From a virus, in the IMG/VR virus record IMGVR_UViG_3300045003_000239, positions 1-61,259 of that record: 61,259 bases of DNA. One strand, given 5' to 3'. Below, piece by piece: positions 16,321 to 23,558 of the stretch. The notes under the pieces were generated by a model that worked only from the letters and a program-made list of their open reading frames with translations, was not told the DNA's origin and did not search any database. The translations under genes and the position numbers were made by a program. Position 1 is the first letter of the stretch, and each line of letters starts with the position of its first letter.

Positions 16321-16428
16321 ATGGTTGCCGTTGCGGGGGCCTCAGTGTTCTCCTTCGACCTGGACCTCGGCGCGGCGATCTTCCTCATCCTCTTCGTCAC
16401 GCTCTGGATCCTCGAGCGCGACGAGTAG
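16321..16428 (+). CDS. Single-pass membrane micro-protein, 35 residues
   Basis: MVAVAGASVFSFDLDLG then a 16-residue hydrophobic helix (AAIFLILFVTLWIL) and a charged end ERDE. The composition is typical of a real transmembrane peptide and the flanks are non-coding. No Shine-Dalgarno is evident. Confidence 0.45.
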   Translation: MVAVAGASVFSFDLDLGAAIFLILFVTLWILERDE

Positions 16429-16442
16429 GCGAGCAGCGAAGA

Positions 16443-16456
16443 TGGAAGGCTTTATC
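16443..16456 (+). promoter_or_regulatory. Promoter-like box before a hairpin RNA
   Basis: GGAAGGCTTTATCG has the BRE/TATA layout of the other promoters. The only frame behind it (ATG 16441) overlaps the box itself, so an RNA product is more likely. Confidence 0.45.
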
Positions 16457-16479
16457 GAAGTCGGGGGCTTCGTAGGGTC

Positions 16480-16575
16480 CGCCGCGGCGCCCTTGGCAAC
16501 CGGGCGTTCGGTGCATCCAGCCGCGCGGGCTCTCTTCGGATTCCTTCTGGAGCCCGCGCGGCGTCCTGTTCTCCC
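16480..16575 (+). ncRNA. Candidate small RNA ending in a 12-bp hairpin
   Basis: Behind the 16443 promoter, a perfect 12-bp stem CCGCGCGGGCTC (16521-16532) / GAGCCCGCGCGG (16550-16561) with a 17-base loop, followed by a pyrimidine-rich stretch. It could be a small RNA or just a terminator insulating the next promoter at 16581. A 48-codon frame through it (MEGFIEVGG...) cannot be excluded. Confidence 0.4.
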
Positions 16576-16580
16576 AACAT

Positions 16581-16594
16581 GGAAATGATTATGA
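16581..16594 (+). promoter_or_regulatory. Archaeal-type promoter
   Basis: GGAAATGATTATGA. The centre is 41 bp before ATG 16631, leaving a leader of about 14 bases that contains GGAG (16618-16621). Confidence 0.7.
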
Positions 16595-16630
16595 TTCGGC
16601 GCGCGCTTGCTGGGCGCGGAGCGAACCTCC

Positions 16631-17503
16631 ATGTCAGCACCCACCGCCGCCTCGACGACCGCGCCTGCCACGCTGAAGATCACCCGCGACGACCTCGACG
16701 AGGCCGGCTACTACCGCCACTCCGAGAGCCTGAAGGTGGAGGGCTCCATCGAGATCGCCGCCGGCCTCTCGGTCGTCCGCTTCCGCGGACGACTTGAGGC
16801 GAAGCGAACGATTCGAGCTCTCGCGGGCTCGGGCATCTCCGCGGGCGAGGGCATCTCCGCGGGCGAGGGCATCTCCGCGGGCTGGGGCATCTCCGCGGGC
16901 GAGGGCATCTCCGCGGGCTGGGGCATCTCCGCGGGCGAGGGCATCTCCGCGGGCTGGGGCATCTCCGCGGGCGAGGGCATCTCCGCGGGCGAGGGCATCT
17001 CCGCGGGCGAGGGCATCTCCGCGAAGCGTTCCATCATCACGAAGCTCCAGGGCATCAAGGCGATGACCGTCAAGGCGCTCCGCATCCTGGCCGGCGTGGA
17101 CACCACCGAGCCGCAGACCATCAGCGTCACCGCCGTCGAAGGCGGCGAGGTCATGCTCGGCAAGGTCGTCTCGCGCGCCGAGGAACTGCGCGTCGTGAAG
17201 GAGGACATCTTCCGCGTCCTCGACACGAGCCCCGGCGAGGTCGCGGGCCTCCGCCAAGCCCTCGTGGACGGCCGCATCGACGGCTCCGTGTACCACGGCG
17301 ACTGCGCCTGCCTCGTCGGCACGCTCGCGAACCTCCGCGGCTGCGACGTCAACGACATCCCCGGCCTCAAGCCCGACAGCAAGCGCCCCGCCGAGGTCTG
17401 GTTCGCCCAGATTCGGCCGAAGCGCACGCCGGAGCACAGCGGCGTCGCCCGCCTCACGCTGCAGTGGATCGACGAGTACATCGCCGCCCACCCGCGCGCT
17501 TGA
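16631..17503 (+). CDS. Hexapeptide (GISAGE/W) repeat protein
   Basis: 290 residues in three parts. The first 67 form a small domain leading into LEAKRTIRALAGS. Residues about 68-133 are 11 tandem GISAG(E/W) units, with W and E alternating in the middle, predicted to coil into a short left-handed or solenoid beta-helix. The C-terminal 150 residues form a globular domain with GDCACLVGTL and AEVWFAQIRPKRTPEHSGVARL. Similar 'GIxAG' repeat proteins occur in phages and prophages without known function. GGAG lies 9 bases ahead of the ATG. Repeat copy number should be unstable at the DNA level. Confidence 0.75.
   Translation: MSAPTAASTTAPATLKITRDDLDEAGYYRHSESLKVEGSIEIAAGLSVVRFRGRLEAKRTIRALAGSGISAGEGISAGEGISAGWGISAGEGISAGWGISAGEGISAGWGISAGEGISAGEGISAGEGISAKRSIITKLQGIKAMTVKALRILAGVDTTEPQTISVTAVEGGEVMLGKVVSRAEELRVVKEDIFRVLDTSPGEVAGLRQALVDGRIDGSVYHGDCACLVGTLANLRGCDVNDIPGLKPDSKRPAEVWFAQIRPKRTPEHSGVARLTLQWIDEYIAAHPRA
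16832..17029 (+). repeat. 18-bp tandem repeat, 11 units
   Basis: GGCATCTCCGCGGGCGAG repeated with nearly perfect identity; every unit encodes GISAG plus E or W (GAG versus TGG). The order is E E W E W E W E E E, ending in GISAKR. Near-identity of the units points to recent expansion. Confidence 0.95.
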
Positions 17504-17518
17504 GTCGAGGCGACCACC

Positions 17519-17761
17519 ATGGCGCGCGGGAATCTCACGAAGAAGGAGCGCGTCCGCCGCGCCATGGTGATCCTGGGTCCCGATGCCCGCCTCGCCGACA
17601 TCGCCTACCTCGCGAACCTCGACCCCATCGGCGCCGTCCGCATCATGAAGCAGCTCCACGCGCGCCAGACGGCGCCGACATCGACGAAGCACGCCCACTA
17701 CCCCGTCCGCGGCTCCGGTCGCTGGACGCTCCCTTCTCCCTCCGACTACGCCCACGCATAG
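17519..17761 (+). CDS. Small helix-turn-helix-like protein, 80 residues
   Basis: Basic N-terminus (ARGNLTKKERVRRAM) then ADIAYLANLDPIGAVRIMKQLH, which fits a helix-turn-helix or winged-helix half. Could be a regulator. It sits between the repeat protein and the cytosine methyltransferase. Confidence 0.5.
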   Translation: MARGNLTKKERVRRAMVILGPDARLADIAYLANLDPIGAVRIMKQLHARQTAPTSTKHAHYPVRGSGRWTLPSPSDYAHA

Positions 17762-17773
17762 GAGACCGCGCCC

Positions 17774-19516
17774 GTGACCGCCGCCGTCCTCGCCCCGACC
17801 CAACCTCTCGCCCCGCCTCGTGCACATCCCACTGAGCTCTTCGTGGACCTCTTCTGCGGCTTCGGCGGCGTCACCGCCGGCAAGAAGCGTGCCCTCAAGC
17901 GTCTCGGGCTGCTCGTGGGCGAGGACGCGGACATCATCTGCGTCAACCACAGCCGCGCCGCGCTCGACGGCCACACCGCCAACAACCCGGACTGCCTCCA
18001 CGTCCACTGCGACCTCGAGACGAAGGACCCGCGCGAAGTCCTCCGCACGACGCCCGAGTTCCCCGACGGCCACCTCTGCGACGCCTGCCGCGACCTCGAA
18101 GTCGTCGAGCCCTGCCCCGCGACGGGCAACGTCGGCCGCTACATCACCGGCATGTGGACGAGCGCGCCCTGCCAGCGCTGGAGCAACGCGGCCAAGGCGC
18201 CCTACTCGCGCCCGCAGGACCGCGCGACGCCCGACTACAACCATGACTGGCGCCGCTACGGACGCCCCGCCTTCGTGATCGAGGAGAACGTCAAGCAGAT
18301 CCGCACCCGCTGGGACGGCTGGGCCGCGCACGTCGCGAGCTACGAGGCCGATGGCTACCGCGTCGAGGTTCGCGTCCTCAACGCGGCCTGGTGGGGCGTG
18401 CCTCAAGGCCGCGAGCGGCTCATCCTCGTCGCGCTCCGCCGCGACATCTACGGCGACGGCCCCGCTCCGTGGCCCGCCGCCACCCACAGCGACCCTGAGC
18501 GTCCCGTCTCCGGCACGCAGCCATACGTGCCCGCCATCAGCGCGCTCGACCTCTCGAAGTGGGCGCCGAGCTTCTTCGAGGGCAAGAAGGTCAAGGGCCC
18601 CCAGCGCGGCCAGCCGTACTCGCGCATGGTGCGCGCCCGCATCGCGCGCTACATCCGCAGCGAGGGGCGCTTCTGGGAGCCGCTCGCCCGCGCCATCGAG
18701 GACTTCACGGGCCCTGTCCCGCTCGACGTCGCGCTCGCCTCCTGCCCCGAAGAGGAGTGGCCCTCGTGGCTCAAGCGCGACGGTGAGAACGTCGTCTTCG
18801 AGGGCTTCGCCGCGCCCGACATGGTCGTGAGCCAGTACGACGAGGGCGTCTGCCGCAGTCCCGACGACCTCGCCATGACGCTCACGACGGCCGGCTACGT
18901 GCGCTTCGCGCAGGTCCGCGCGGTCCTCCCGCTCCGCGGCCTCCGCGGCGGTGAGGAAGCGAACCCGGCTTACGACCCTGCCGAGCGTCCCAGCCATGTC
19001 GTCGTTGCGGGCCACGCGCACGGGAACTTCTTCGAGGCCCGTCTCCACTACGCCGCGCCGATCATCGTCCCCGCTCACGGCGAGGACAAGCGCCGCGGTG
19101 AGCACGGCCAGGCGCCGAGGTTCCACCCGCTCACGGACGTCGCGCCCACGACGCCGGCCAGCCGCGCGCTCGACGTCGCGTTCCCCTTCATCGTCACCTA
19201 CAACGGCGGGTACGGCAAGGGCCCCCAGGCTGACGTCGTCGAGCCCAGCACGACCATCACGACGCGGCCCCGCCACTACCTCGCCGCGCCGCGCATCGTC
19301 GCCCGCGCCAGCGAGTGCTTCCTCGACCTCGGCTACCGCCAGATCGACGTCCTTGAGACGGCCGTGCTGCAAGGCTTCGACCGCTCCATCAAGCTCGTCG
19401 GCAGCCTCCGCGTCCAGCAGCGCGGCATCGGTAACGCCGTCCCGCCGCCTCTCGCGGAGGCCGTCATCTACGCCGTGTACGAACGCCTCCTCCAGATTCG
19501 GGGCGTGGCTGCGTGA
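17774..19516 (+). CDS. C5-cytosine DNA methyltransferase
   Basis: 580 residues from GTG 17774. Motif I DLFCGFGG (25-32), motif IV SAPCQRWS with catalytic Cys133, motif VI EENV (170-173), motif VIII QGRERLI (211-217) and motif X GNAVPPP near the C-terminus are all present, so the enzyme should be active. A LCDACRDLE segment (101-109) and a target-recognition region of about 250 residues lie between. It modifies viral DNA; no cognate restriction enzyme is adjacent. Longer than typical (300-450), mainly in the recognition region. Confidence 0.9.
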   Translation: MTAAVLAPTQPLAPPRAHPTELFVDLFCGFGGVTAGKKRALKRLGLLVGEDADIICVNHSRAALDGHTANNPDCLHVHCDLETKDPREVLRTTPEFPDGHLCDACRDLEVVEPCPATGNVGRYITGMWTSAPCQRWSNAAKAPYSRPQDRATPDYNHDWRRYGRPAFVIEENVKQIRTRWDGWAAHVASYEADGYRVEVRVLNAAWWGVPQGRERLILVALRRDIYGDGPAPWPAATHSDPERPVSGTQPYVPAISALDLSKWAPSFFEGKKVKGPQRGQPYSRMVRARIARYIRSEGRFWEPLARAIEDFTGPVPLDVALASCPEEEWPSWLKRDGENVVFEGFAAPDMVVSQYDEGVCRSPDDLAMTLTTAGYVRFAQVRAVLPLRGLRGGEEANPAYDPAERPSHVVVAGHAHGNFFEARLHYAAPIIVPAHGEDKRRGEHGQAPRFHPLTDVAPTTPASRALDVAFPFIVTYNGGYGKGPQADVVEPSTTITTRPRHYLAAPRIVARASECFLDLGYRQIDVLETAVLQGFDRSIKLVGSLRVQQRGIGNAVPPPLAEAVIYAVYERLLQIRGVAA

Positions 19517-19554
19517 CGCCTGGCGCAACTTCTTCCCTCGGACCAGTGACCACC

Positions 19555-19935
19555 ATGAGCCCCAGCCCGCCGCCCTTCACCTCCGCCGACCTCGACGCGC
19601 TCGTCCGCGACTTCCTCGACCACAGCGCCGCCCTCCTCCTGAGCAAGGGCCAGGAGTACGCCGGCGCCAACGCGAACGCCGACCGCCTTCGCAACTTCCG
19701 CGACGTCGCCGCCTTCACCGGCCAGCGGCCCGAGGAGGTCTGCGCGACGTACTTCATGAAGCACGTCCAGGCCATCACGCACGCCGTCCACGACGACCGC
19801 TACACCTGGGCGTACACGCTCGACGACGGCAGCGAGGGCCTCAAGCAGCGCATCTGCGACGGCGTGAACTACCTCCTGCTCCTGGCGGCCATCCTCGAAG
19901 CGAAGGAGCGCGCCAAGGCCCCGGGAGGCGCGTAG
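19555..19935 (+). CDS. DUF1599/Nmad1-like phage protein
   Basis: 126 residues from ATG 19555 (a longer form could start at GTG 19513 in the previous stop). LLLSKGQEYAGANANADRLRNFRDVAAFTGQRPEEVCATYFMKHV resembles phage proteins of the DUF1599 group, proposed to be linked to nucleotide modification. Helical throughout. It follows a DNA methyltransferase, which agrees with that link. Confidence 0.5.
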   Translation: MSPSPPPFTSADLDALVRDFLDHSAALLLSKGQEYAGANANADRLRNFRDVAAFTGQRPEEVCATYFMKHVQAITHAVHDDRYTWAYTLDDGSEGLKQRICDGVNYLLLLAAILEAKERAKAPGGA

Positions 19936-19937
19936 CC

Positions 19938-20345
19938 GTGTACGAGTGGGACGTCGTCGAGGTGGACAAGAAGGCCGCCGACATCGCGAAGCTCCTCAAC
20001 GACCGCGAGGCCGACGGCTGGCAGGCCGCGGACATGCCTTGGCACGTCGGCGCGCGCCGCCTCGAGGGCGACACGTGGGTCGAATCGCTCCTCGTCCCCT
20101 TCGTCCGCGAGAAGGTCGTCGCGGCCGAGAGCGCCGAGGTCGCGCCGCCGGAGGACGCGCAGGCGCCCGCGCATCTGGGGCCTCACGATGTCGTCCTCTT
20201 CCACCTGGACGCGGCGTACCGCGCGCTCGGCACGCTCCCCCAGGTCACGGACATGCAGATCGCCACGAACCGCGGGTGGCTCGACAAGATCCTCCAGGGA
20301 CTCCGCGGCGACGTCCTCAAGGCCATCGGGGAGGGACGCCTGTGA
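19938..20345 (+). CDS. Hypothetical protein, 135 residues
   Basis: GTG start. Opens YEWDVVEVDKKAADIAKLLNDREADGWQ, resembling the small DUF4177-like fold, then a helical C-terminal half. No function recognised. The stop overlaps the next ATG. Confidence 0.5.
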   Translation: MYEWDVVEVDKKAADIAKLLNDREADGWQAADMPWHVGARRLEGDTWVESLLVPFVREKVVAAESAEVAPPEDAQAPAHLGPHDVVLFHLDAAYRALGTLPQVTDMQIATNRGWLDKILQGLRGDVLKAIGEGRL

Positions 20346-20581
20346 TGAATCCCGACGAGAGCGGAACCCCTGATGCGACTACCCCGAACGCATCAACGTC
20401 TGCCGAGGGCGCGACGAGAGCCCCCGCCGCCCATGGCCGAGCGCGCCAAGGAAGTCATGAAAACCGAGAGAGCTACAACTGCACGAACGCCTACGGGGAC
20501 TTCGGCGGCGATTGCTCGTGCGGTGGGACTTGCGCCTGTCACGGCACGATCAGCGAAGCGCGGGAGGCGAACCATGTCTGA
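20345..20581 (+). CDS. Cys-rich small protein, 78 residues
   Basis: Low-complexity Thr/Ala/Arg start, then NCTNAYGDFGGDCSCGGTCACH: six Cys and a His in 22 residues, likely a metal knuckle. First of a chain of tiny Cys-rich genes joined by ATGA/TGATG overlaps. Confidence 0.5.
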   Translation: MNPDESGTPDATTPNASTSAEGATRAPAAHGRARQGSHENRESYNCTNAYGDFGGDCSCGGTCACHGTISEAREANHV

Positions 20582-20747
20582 GCCGTCGCAACGTAGACCC
20601 AGCGCCGAGGAGCGCATGACCGCCGCCCGCCGCTCGCTCGTCGGGGCGATGAACCGGGAGGGGTACTTCGTGGACATCAAGCTCAGCTACTGGAAGACCG
20701 GCGCGAAGCGGAAGGCGATGATGCTTGTGGAGGTCGAGGAGCGATGA
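20574..20747 (+). CDS. Small basic protein, 57 residues
   Basis: MSEPSQRRPSAEERMTAARRSLVGAM then KLSYWKTGAKRKAMMLVEVEER. GGGAGG lies upstream of the ATG, which is inside the previous gene. Not recognised. Confidence 0.5.
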   Translation: MSEPSQRRPSAEERMTAARRSLVGAMNREGYFVDIKLSYWKTGAKRKAMMLVEVEER

Positions 20748-20866
20748 CGAATCCAAGCCCCAGCACGCGGTACGAGTGCGCGATCGGCCACCTGATCGAC
20801 TTCCGCCGCAGCGACGGGACGTGCCCGTACTGCGGCACGAGCGCCGTTCGGAGGCTCTACCAATGA
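20744..20866 (+). CDS. Zinc-ribbon micro-protein, 40 residues
   Basis: RYECAIGHLIDF...GTCPYCGTSAVRRL: C-x4-H...CxxC, a rubredoxin-like knuckle. ATGA overlaps at both ends. Confidence 0.6.
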   Translation: MTNPSPSTRYECAIGHLIDFRRSDGTCPYCGTSAVRRLYQ

Positions 20867-21129
20867 CAGGAAGTCGATCTCGCGAGAGGAGGCTGCGCTC
20901 GCTGGCGAGTAACATCTTCGTCATCGGCCCCGAGACGTGTCCTCGATGCCATGCGGGGAACGTCGTGCCGGGCCACACGCGCGGCTTCAGCGGCGCCCTC
21001 TATCCAGCGTGGGTCTGCGACTGGCAGAACTGCGGGATCGCGGTCTGCTGGCGCCAGGAGACGAAGCCATGTGGCCTCGAAGGGTGCCCGAACGAGAACG
21101 GCCTTGCGGTGGTGGTCCTCAATGCCTGA
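20863..21129 (+). CDS. Cys-rich protein, 88 residues
   Basis: Contains ETCPRCHAGNVV, WVCDWQNCGIAVCW and KPCGLEGCPNE, giving eight Cys and suggesting two metal sites. Basic N-terminus. ATGA overlap upstream. Function unknown. Confidence 0.55.
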   Translation: MTGSRSRERRLRSLASNIFVIGPETCPRCHAGNVVPGHTRGFSGALYPAWVCDWQNCGIAVCWRQETKPCGLEGCPNENGLAVVVLNA

Positions 21130-21238
21130 CAGCCCCACGACACGAAGGGCCTGCATCCGGTCATCCCGGCACGTTGGCCCGGTCGTCCACGACGGCGAGG
21201 GATGGATCGCGGAGTGCTGCGGGGTGAGGCTGCGATGA
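21122..21238 (+). CDS. Micro-protein, 38 residues
   Basis: MPDSPTTRRACIRSSRHVGPVVHDGEGWIAECCGVRLR reads as three Cys in a short basic peptide; split here only by its overlaps with both neighbours. Confidence 0.35.
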   Translation: MPDSPTTRRACIRSSRHVGPVVHDGEGWIAECCGVRLR

Positions 21239-21417
21239 CACTGACCGCACCCAACGGCCGGATCGAGGGCGGCGCATACCGCCTGAGCGCGGCGAATCGC
21301 AGGCGTTCCGAGTGCGGGTGCTGCTCCGACGCGGGCCTGATCGAGAACCACATCTGCGCGTGCCCATGCCATGACGGCGACCTGGTGTTTCTCGACGGAG
21401 CGTGGGTCGATGGATAG
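21235..21417 (+). CDS. Cys-rich micro-protein, 60 residues
   Basis: RSECGCCSDAGLIENHICACPCHDGDLV: six Cys and two His in one cluster, a probable zinc site. ATGA overlap with the previous gene. Confidence 0.5.
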   Translation: MTLTAPNGRIEGGAYRLSAANRRRSECGCCSDAGLIENHICACPCHDGDLVFLDGAWVDG

Positions 21418-21580
21418 GAGTGACCGCTTCTTCCTCGTGTGGCTCGCCGACGAGAGCGGCGACGAGGTGTGGGGCTGGGATTCGACCGAGGCCCCAAACC
21501 AGGGGCGCGAGGCGAGCCGCCCGGAGGACTCCTCCATCGACGGCCGCGAGTGGACAATCGCAACGGCGGTGGACGCATGA
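21410..21580 (+). CDS. Small acidic protein, 56 residues
   Basis: MDRSDRFFLVWLADESGDEVWGWD... no Cys, rich in Asp/Glu/Trp. It overlaps its neighbours by 8 and 4 bases and is in the same operon as the methyltransferase at 21577. Confidence 0.4.
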   Translation: MDRSDRFFLVWLADESGDEVWGWDSTEAPNQGREASRPEDSSIDGREWTIATAVDA

Positions 21581-22332
21581 AAGGAAGTGGCCCCGTCTTG
21601 GCCGGCGAGCGGTCGTGGGCCGTCGAGGAGGGGGACTGCCTGGAGCTGCTGCAGGCGCTCCCGCGGGAGTCCGTGGACGCCGTGGTCTCCGACCCGCCGT
21701 TCGCCTTCGCCGGCGGGATCAGCAACGGCTTGAGCGCACGGGCGGACGCTCAGTTCTTCGAGCATTGGCTCGTGGATCTCTTCCGTCAGCTCTATCGCGT
21801 GAGCAAGCCGGAGGCGGCGTGGTTCCTCTGGGCCGACTGGCGAACGGCGCCCGTGTACGATGCAGCGCTCGCGCGAGCGGCGCCGGACATGCACAGCGGC
21901 CGGTACGTCTCCCAGGTCATCATCCACGACCGAGAGATGGTCGGCATGGGGAGCCCGTTCCGGAACCAGACGGACTGGATCGCCCTCGTGCGGGGACCGG
22001 CCACCGACTTCAAGGCGCGCATCCCCAAGGACCAGCCGAACATCATCCGGTCGTACTGGTACTACGGCAAGCACGAGCACCACCCCGCGGAGAAGGACCC
22101 CCAGGTCGCGCGCAAGCTCGTGGAGTGGGTGACGGACCCCGGCGGGCTCGTGCTCGACCCGTTCACCGGCAGCGGGACGACGGGGATCGGCGCGCTCGCC
22201 GCGGGCAGGCGCTTCATCGGCATGGAACGCGACCCGGCGCACGTTGCGACGGCCCGGCGCCGTCTCGAGGAAGTGCCGACGGGTCAGCAGGTGCGGCGCG
22301 GGATCTTCTCCTTCGGCGAGGTGTCGGGATGA
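21577..22332 (+). CDS. DNA methyltransferase, N4-cytosine/N6-adenine type
   Basis: 251 residues with the D12-independent PF01555 layout: catalytic SDPPF (38-42) first, then LDPFTGSGTTG (193-203) and FIGMERD for SAM binding. The order of motifs is that of the beta class. SDPPF rather than DPPY is typical of some N4C/N6A enzymes. It ends the overlapping chain of small genes starting at 20345 and is the only long one. It would add another modification to viral DNA. Confidence 0.85.
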   Translation: MKGSGPVLAGERSWAVEEGDCLELLQALPRESVDAVVSDPPFAFAGGISNGLSARADAQFFEHWLVDLFRQLYRVSKPEAAWFLWADWRTAPVYDAALARAAPDMHSGRYVSQVIIHDREMVGMGSPFRNQTDWIALVRGPATDFKARIPKDQPNIIRSYWYYGKHEHHPAEKDPQVARKLVEWVTDPGGLVLDPFTGSGTTGIGALAAGRRFIGMERDPAHVATARRRLEEVPTGQQVRRGIFSFGEVSG

Positions 22333-22340
22333 ATCGAAGC

Positions 22341-22466
22341 CTAAGAAGCGAGGGGGAGGAGGGCGCCGCAGGTGTCGCATTTGCTCCCGACGCGGCGGAG
22401 GGCGCGGCCCTCGCTGGGCGGGCGCTGTTCGTAGATGGCGCGGGTGCGCTCGTGCTTGCAGGCCAT
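22341..22466 (-). CDS. Zinc-knuckle micro-protein, 41 residues (leftward)
   Basis: Reads MACKHERTRAIYEQR ... GSKCDTCGALLPLAS on the minus strand: CKH then CxxC, a likely metal site. It is downstream of the leftward gene at 22470 and would be co-transcribed from the operator region at 22706. Confidence 0.5.
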   Translation of the reverse strand: MACKHERTRAIYEQRPPSEGRALRRVGSKCDTCGALLPLAS

Positions 22467-22469
22467 GTC

Positions 22470-22673
22470 TCAGGCCGCCTGCTGGGCGAGCCTCGCATGG
22501 GCAGCCTCGTAGGCGCGTTCGAGGGCGGCGACGTGGGCGGCGGCGGCGTGGGCTTCCTCGGCGTCGCTCTCGGCCGCGTTCATCGTCTGCTCGTAGGCGC
22601 GCTGCGCGGAGAGGATCGCGGTCTCGTGCTCGGCGTCGAGGGCGTGGAGGAGGTAGCGGGGGGCCGTGGTCAT
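22470..22673 (-). CDS. Helical protein, 67 residues (leftward)
   Basis: MTTAPRYLLHALDAEHETAIL then long Ala/Glu-rich helices (AHAAAAHVAALERAYEAAHARL), likely a coiled coil. AGGTTGA lies before the ATG. It is divergent from 22838 and shares the palindromic operator between them. Confidence 0.55.
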   Translation of the reverse strand: MTTAPRYLLHALDAEHETAILSAQRAYEQTMNAAESDAEEAHAAAAHVAALERAYEAAHARLAQQAA

Positions 22674-22705
22674 GTCGGGTTCAACCTGCGCGTCTCGCGC
22701 AAGTC

Positions 22706-22745
22706 TGCTATAGCACCACGGGTGCATATAGGTTGCTATAGCAGG
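22706..22745. promoter_or_regulatory. Divergent promoter with paired palindromic operators
   Basis: The palindrome TGCTATAGCA occurs twice (22707-22716 and 22735-22744), 28 bp centre to centre, and with flanking bases forms an 11-bp inverted repeat CTGCTATAGCA / TGCTATAGCAG. Between them lies GCATATAGG, an AT-rich TATA-like core. The genes to the left read left and those to the right read right. This is the expected look of a repressor-controlled divergent switch. Confidence 0.7.
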
Positions 22746-22837
22746 GGGTGGGCACCGTGAGCCCGCCCCAGAGTAGTGCAAACACCCAAGGGCGCGGGTC
22801 GCGCTCCGTCGAGGGGCACGACGCCTCGGAGGTGAAC

Positions 22838-22993
22838 ATGGATACGAGCCGGATCGTGGAGGAGTTCGAAGCGACATGGCGCGAGTTGCATGCCGAAAAG
22901 TGCGACAACCTTGAGCGCTGCGAGTCCTTCGGCGGGTCCAGCTATTGCTACTGCAAGCGTCCGGCTTCGCTCGCGGAGGCGATCTCCGGATGA
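22838..22993 (+). CDS. Cys-containing micro-protein, 51 residues
   Basis: ATG 22838 has the best Shine-Dalgarno of the window (GGAGGTGA, spacing 3). MDTSRIVEEFEATWRELH then CDNLERCESFGGSSYCYCK. A longer GTG start at 22748 is less likely. First rightward gene behind the 22706 operator. Confidence 0.6.
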   Translation: MDTSRIVEEFEATWRELHAEKCDNLERCESFGGSSYCYCKRPASLAEAISG

Positions 22994-23118
22994 GTGCAAG
23001 CCGTTGCCGGCGCGTCTTCGTGCCCCTGGAGCAGGGCGCGGGCGGCTTCTACTGGTGCGCCGCGCACGAGTGCCCCGAGATCGTCTGCACGTACACGAAG
23101 GCAGGTGTCGCACCATGA
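22990..23118 (+). CDS. Micro-protein, 42 residues
   Basis: MSASRCRRVFVPLEQGAGGFYWCAAHECPEIVC...: Cys, CAAHEC and a further Cys suggest a zinc site. ATGA overlaps at both ends. Confidence 0.45.
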   Translation: MSASRCRRVFVPLEQGAGGFYWCAAHECPEIVCTYTKAGVAP

Positions 23119-23246
23119 CAACGGATCGAAGCGTCTGCGTCTACTGCTTCGAGCCGTTCCAGCCCGGCGTCACGGTCTGGAAGCGCAACGGTGGGGGCGC
23201 CCAACCGGATTGCGCTCGGAAGTACGAGCAGGGGGGACTCGATTGA
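23115..23246 (+). CDS. Zinc-knuckle micro-protein, 43 residues
   Basis: RSVCVYCFEPFQPGVTVWKRNGGG...DCARKYE: CxxC...C...; resembles half of a treble-clef. ATGA overlap upstream, TTGA overlap downstream. Confidence 0.5.
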   Translation: MTTDRSVCVYCFEPFQPGVTVWKRNGGGAQPDCARKYEQGGLD

Positions 23247-23554
23247 GTGCGGAGAATCGAAGGCGTTCAAGCTCACCTGGGTCCGCGTCCCCGAAAGACG
23301 CGGTGGTGCCAGCGGGCGGGCAGCGGGACGCCGGGCGTAGCGCCCCGGTGGATGATCGCGGCCCGTCGTCTCGAAGTGGTCCCGTCTGGCGCGTCGGCCG
23401 CAAGGTGGGCCGCACCCTCTACGTGGACGACAAGCTCGTCGGCATGGTGGACACGCCCGAGATCGCCGCCCAGATCGCCGCCGCGATGAACAACCACGGC
23501 AAGTGCCCCTGCTGCGGCCAGTGGCCCTGCAAGTGCGTCCCCGCGGAGGACTGA
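23243..23554 (+). CDS. Zinc-knuckle protein, 103 residues
   Basis: TTG start in the previous stop. Low-complexity Ser/Pro start, then VWRVGRKVGRTLYVDDKLVGMVDTPEIAAQIAAAMN, and CPCCGQWPCKC at the C-terminus. The middle looks like a short beta-hairpin plus helix found in many actinophage hypothetical proteins. A later start (for example near residue 40) is possible. Confidence 0.5.
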   Translation: MSAENRRRSSSPGSASPKDAVVPAGGQRDAGRSAPVDDRGPSSRSGPVWRVGRKVGRTLYVDDKLVGMVDTPEIAAQIAAAMNNHGKCPCCGQWPCKCVPAED

Positions 23555-23558
23555 GGCG

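Noticed and set aside
16832-17029. CRISPR array
   Set aside because: The 18-bp units are directly tandem without spacers and lie in frame inside a coding sequence.
16634-19528. A 964-residue minus-strand protein
   Set aside because: Shadow of the repeat protein and the cytosine methyltransferase, whose motifs are complete on the plus strand.
21122-22332. An insertion sequence
   Set aside because: No transposase motifs and no flanking inverted or direct repeats were found.
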